Source: Chthonomonas calidirosea
Lineage (GTDB): Bacteria; Armatimonadota; Chthonomonadetes; Chthonomonadales; Chthonomonadaceae
Direction of reading: 5' to 3'
Length of the DNA: 32,937 bases
NCBI GenBank assembly: GCA_945878775.1
Contig: CAMCUQ010000022.1
Coordinates: 1-32,937 of the forward strand
The notes under the pieces are model-generated. The model ran no database searches and was not told the DNA's origin. It saw only the letters and a list, made by a program, of their open reading frames with translations. The position numbers were made by a program, and so were the translations under genes. The stretch's first letter is position 1, and the number at the start of each line of letters is the position of its first letter. This document shows, piece after piece, positions 30,784-32,937 of the stretch.

Positions 30784-31836
30784 TTGAAAATTGGAATTAT
30801 CGGTGCGGGAGGAATCGCCTACAAACTGCACCTGCCTCAGCTAATGCAGGTTCCTGGTGTGAAGGTGACCCATATCGCAGGAAGGGAAGAGTGGCGTCTC
30901 AAGTTTCTCTGTGAGAAGTTTGATATTCCTCACTACACGCTGAATTATGATGATATCGTTGCTGATGACAGTCTCGACGCTGTCGTTGTCGCAACGCCAC
31001 ACCCACAGCATGTACCCTTTGGGCTTGCGGTTCTGAATGCAGGGAAACACCTTCTCATCCAAAAGCCCTTGTGTGGCAAAATGGAGGAGGCAGACGCATT
31101 TGTGGATGCTGTTTCTAAGACCAATAAGACCGTTTTGGCACTTCCACACTTTGGCGCAGATTCCTATAAGGCGCGTGAACTCGTCGAATCGGGTGCGATT
31201 GGGAAAGTGACGGGCGCTGGCTGTCGGGTGAGCCATGGAGGACCGGAAGTCTACTATGCCGAGGTTCGCGATGCATTTGATGAGAAGAGCGAATACCTCT
31301 GGTTCTTTCGCGCCTCAGACGCCTCCGTCGGAGCCTTGTTCGATATGGGGGTCTATGCGGTGGCAAATCTCGTCTCGGTTTTGGGAAGCGTACAAAGCGT
31401 GATGGGACAGGTTGCTACTGTGGACAAGCCCACCACTTTGGAGGACACGGCGACCCTTATTCTACACTTTGCAAACGGCGCCGTCGGCTGTATGGAGACG
31501 GGCTGGTGTGATCCTGCACGTACTTTCCAGATGCGTGTTCATGGTACGAAAGGCAAAATCGTTATTCCCGGCGATCATGGCGCGAGCATGACCCTTTGGG
31601 AACCTACCAGCTACACGCGCGAAGATGCCCCGCCTAAAGCCACTCCTATCGACGCCTTCGAGAGCGACCGAGGTTCGGCACACGCGCACTGGGTGCAGTG
31701 TATCAATGAAGGACGCCATCCTGAGCGCAGTCATGCTTGGGCGGCGCGTCATGTCACAGAGATACTGCTAGCAGGACTCGAATCCTCACGCACGGGACAA
31801 AGAGTGACCATTCGCTCCAGAGCAGAACGGGAATAG
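30784..31836 (+). CDS. Gfo/Idh/MocA family oxidoreductase
   Basis: 350 residues from TTG 30784, with AAGGAG upstream. These enzymes oxidise or reduce sugars, cyclitols and related hydroxy-compounds with NAD(P). The N-terminal Rossmann fold has GIIGAGGIAYKLHLPQL (4-20), DDSLDAVVVATPHPQHVPF, and the family EKP motif in the variant IQKP (92-95), which keeps the lysine. The second half has the beta-sheet domain with VSHGGPEVYYAEVRDAF, ASVGALFDMGVYAVANLVSVLG and TLEDTATLILHFANGAVGCMETGW, as usual. It is followed after five bases by a FAD-dependent oxidoreductase, so the pair probably acts in one carbohydrate route. The substrate is not evident. Confidence 0.9.
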   Translation: MKIGIIGAGGIAYKLHLPQLMQVPGVKVTHIAGREEWRLKFLCEKFDIPHYTLNYDDIVADDSLDAVVVATPHPQHVPFGLAVLNAGKHLLIQKPLCGKMEEADAFVDAVSKTNKTVLALPHFGADSYKARELVESGAIGKVTGAGCRVSHGGPEVYYAEVRDAFDEKSEYLWFFRASDASVGALFDMGVYAVANLVSVLGSVQSVMGQVATVDKPTTLEDTATLILHFANGAVGCMETGWCDPARTFQMRVHGTKGKIVIPGDHGASMTLWEPTSYTREDAPPKATPIDAFESDRGSAHAHWVQCINEGRHPERSHAWAARHVTEILLAGLESSRTGQRVTIRSRAERE

Positions 31837-31841
31837 AGTAA

Positions 31842-32937
31842 ATGTCTCTTCGGGCAAGAGAACTACATACAGATGTTGCGGTCATTGGCGGTGGGGTGGG
31901 CGGTTGTGCCGCCGCCCTTGCCGTCGCCCGCAACGGAGGCAATGTGGTTTTAACCGAAGAGACAGACTGGATTGGAGGGCAACTGACCTCGCAAGGAGTG
32001 CCTCCTGACGAACACCCGTGGATAGAGCAGTTTGGGTGTAGCCGTTCGTATCGGGAGTTTCGCACAAGAGTGCGTGACTATTATCGCCGAAACTACCCCT
32101 TGACAGGGGAAGCCGCCAGAAAGTGGAATCTGAATCCGGGGAATGGTTCTGTGTCCCGCTTATGTCATGAGCCTCGTGTCGCGCTTGCGGTTCTTTTGGA
32201 GATGCTTCAACCCTATATTAGCAATGGGCAAGTGACGGTTTTAACTTTCAAGCGCCCTCGTCTTGCACAGACAGATGGGGATACGGTCGAAGCGATCCTA
32301 GTGCAGGACGTTCTTACTGGCGAAGAGACTGTAATCCATGCCGCCTATATTCTTGATGCTACCGAGTTGGGTGATCTGTTACCACTCACGGGCGCAGAGT
32401 TTGTGACGGGTGCAGAATCGCAACGAGAAACAGGTGAACCCCACGCACCAACCGTAGAGCAACCAGATAACCAACAAGCGTTCACTATCTGTTTTGCTAT
32501 GGAGTACTTGGACGGCGAGGATCATACTATCTCTCCTCCCAAAACCTACGATTTTTGGCGCAACTATGTGCCGGACATCTCTCCCGCTTGGCCCCAAGAA
32601 CTCCTCTCGCTTACGATGTCGAACCCATTCACCTTAGAGCCACGTCCCATGAACTTTGACCCTTTGCGTGAGGCGAAGGGAGAGGTTTGGGGCTTCTGGC
32701 TCTATCGGCGCATTCTTGACATCCGAAATTTCCAAACGAACCACTTGCAGGGAGACGTTTGCCTCGTGAATTGGCCCCAAAACGACTACCTGCTTGGCAA
32801 TCTGATTGGCGTGAGCGAAGACGAAAAGCAACTCCACATTCGACAAGCAAAGGAGTTGAGCCTCTCCCTGCTCTACTGGTTACAGACGGAGGCTCCGCGT
32901 CTGGATGGTGGGCAGGGCTGGAAGGGATTGCGCCTTC
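31842..32937 (+). CDS. FAD-dependent oxidoreductase, partial at right edge
   Basis: The frame opens at ATG 31842, five bases after the preceding stop, and stays open to the end of the window (365 codons). The N-terminus LHTDVAVIGGGVGGCAAALAVARNGGNVVLTEET carries the FAD-binding GxGxxG (16-21) and the acidic end of the second strand. WIGGQLTSQG (43-52) is typical of the FAD_oxidored family, in which this loop closes over the flavin; the later AAYILDATELGDLLPLTGAEF contains the usual GD-type motif. Family members are often exported or linked to sugar and polysaccharide utilisation loci, but no signal peptide is seen here. The C-terminal part lies outside the window. Operonic pairing with the Gfo/Idh/MocA gene suggests shared metabolism. 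Confidence 0.88.
   Translation, partial: MSLRARELHTDVAVIGGGVGGCAAALAVARNGGNVVLTEETDWIGGQLTSQGVPPDEHPWIEQFGCSRSYREFRTRVRDYYRRNYPLTGEAARKWNLNPGNGSVSRLCHEPRVALAVLLEMLQPYISNGQVTVLTFKRPRLAQTDGDTVEAILVQDVLTGEETVIHAAYILDATELGDLLPLTGAEFVTGAESQRETGEPHAPTVEQPDNQQAFTICFAMEYLDGEDHTISPPKTYDFWRNYVPDISPAWPQELLSLTMSNPFTLEPRPMNFDPLREAKGEVWGFWLYRRILDIRNFQTNHLQGDVCLVNWPQNDYLLGNLIGVSEDEKQLHIRQAKELSLSLLYWLQTEAPRLDGGQGWKGLRL

Noticed and set aside
1-32937. CRISPR arrays, tRNA or rRNA genes, prophage or integrase genes
   Set aside because: No regularly spaced repeats, tRNA cloverleaf or TTC-CCA ends, rRNA-like stretches or phage genes were found by eye. Weak structured RNAs could still be missed.

Overview
The window looks like bacterial chromosome of moderate GC content. 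It is gene-dense, has genes on both strands, has no tRNA, rRNA or CRISPR array that I can see, and uses ordinary sigma70-like promoters (TTGACA/TATAAT). The gene mix is LL-diaminopimelate aminotransferase, Rex with siroheme and heme genes, a GH144-type glucanase, Tat-exported sugar isomerase, Gfo/Idh/MocA and FAD oxidoreductases, and a membrane cluster resembling DUF6754. This suggests a member of Armatimonadota or a nearby phylum; the assignment is inference from gene content only.

Layout. 1-2440: an insertion-sequence end (IS66-like) has cut into the last of three tandem membrane-protein paralogues. 2463-3773: secreted GH144/glycoamylase-like enzyme. 3921-5039: twin GNAT acetyltransferase genes, the first carrying one nonsense codon. 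5103-7697: DapL and a class III aminotransferase. 7624-11384: an arsenic resistance operon (arsR, DUF6428-like, arsC, acr3) between two imperfect copies of the same host segment. 11466-13660: cysDN (ATP sulfurylase), then a transposase scrap and a terminator. 13893-15999: an unrecognised exported protein and a Tat-exported sugar isomerase-like protein. 16061-18697 (minus): a Cys-rich unknown, a methyltransferase and a family 2 glycosyltransferase. 19043-19678: lexA. 19761-20774 (minus): exported alpha/beta hydrolase. 20796-24371 (minus): rex, precorrin-2 dehydrogenase, hemA and hemX/ccsA, a tightly packed tetrapyrrole/cytochrome operon under a redox regulator. 24529-28699 (minus): six-gene operon dominated by integral membrane proteins of unknown function. 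28994-30745: gatC-gatA. 30784 to the end: Gfo/Idh/MocA oxidoreductase and a FAD-dependent oxidoreductase that runs off the window.

How the parts fit. CysDN makes adenylylsulfate, and precorrin-2 dehydrogenase supplies a step towards siroheme, the cofactor of sulfite reductase, so both serve sulfur assimilation although they are not adjacent. Rex probably ties heme and cytochrome maturation to NADH/NAD+. The arsenic operon is self-contained and regulated by its own repressor. The left 15 kb shows repeated local duplication (three paralogues, two acetyltransferases, the ars-flanking repeats) and two transposase traces, so it is the more plastic part. The strongest candidates for an undescribed system are the membrane operon at 24529-28699 and the duplicated-flank arsenic island.
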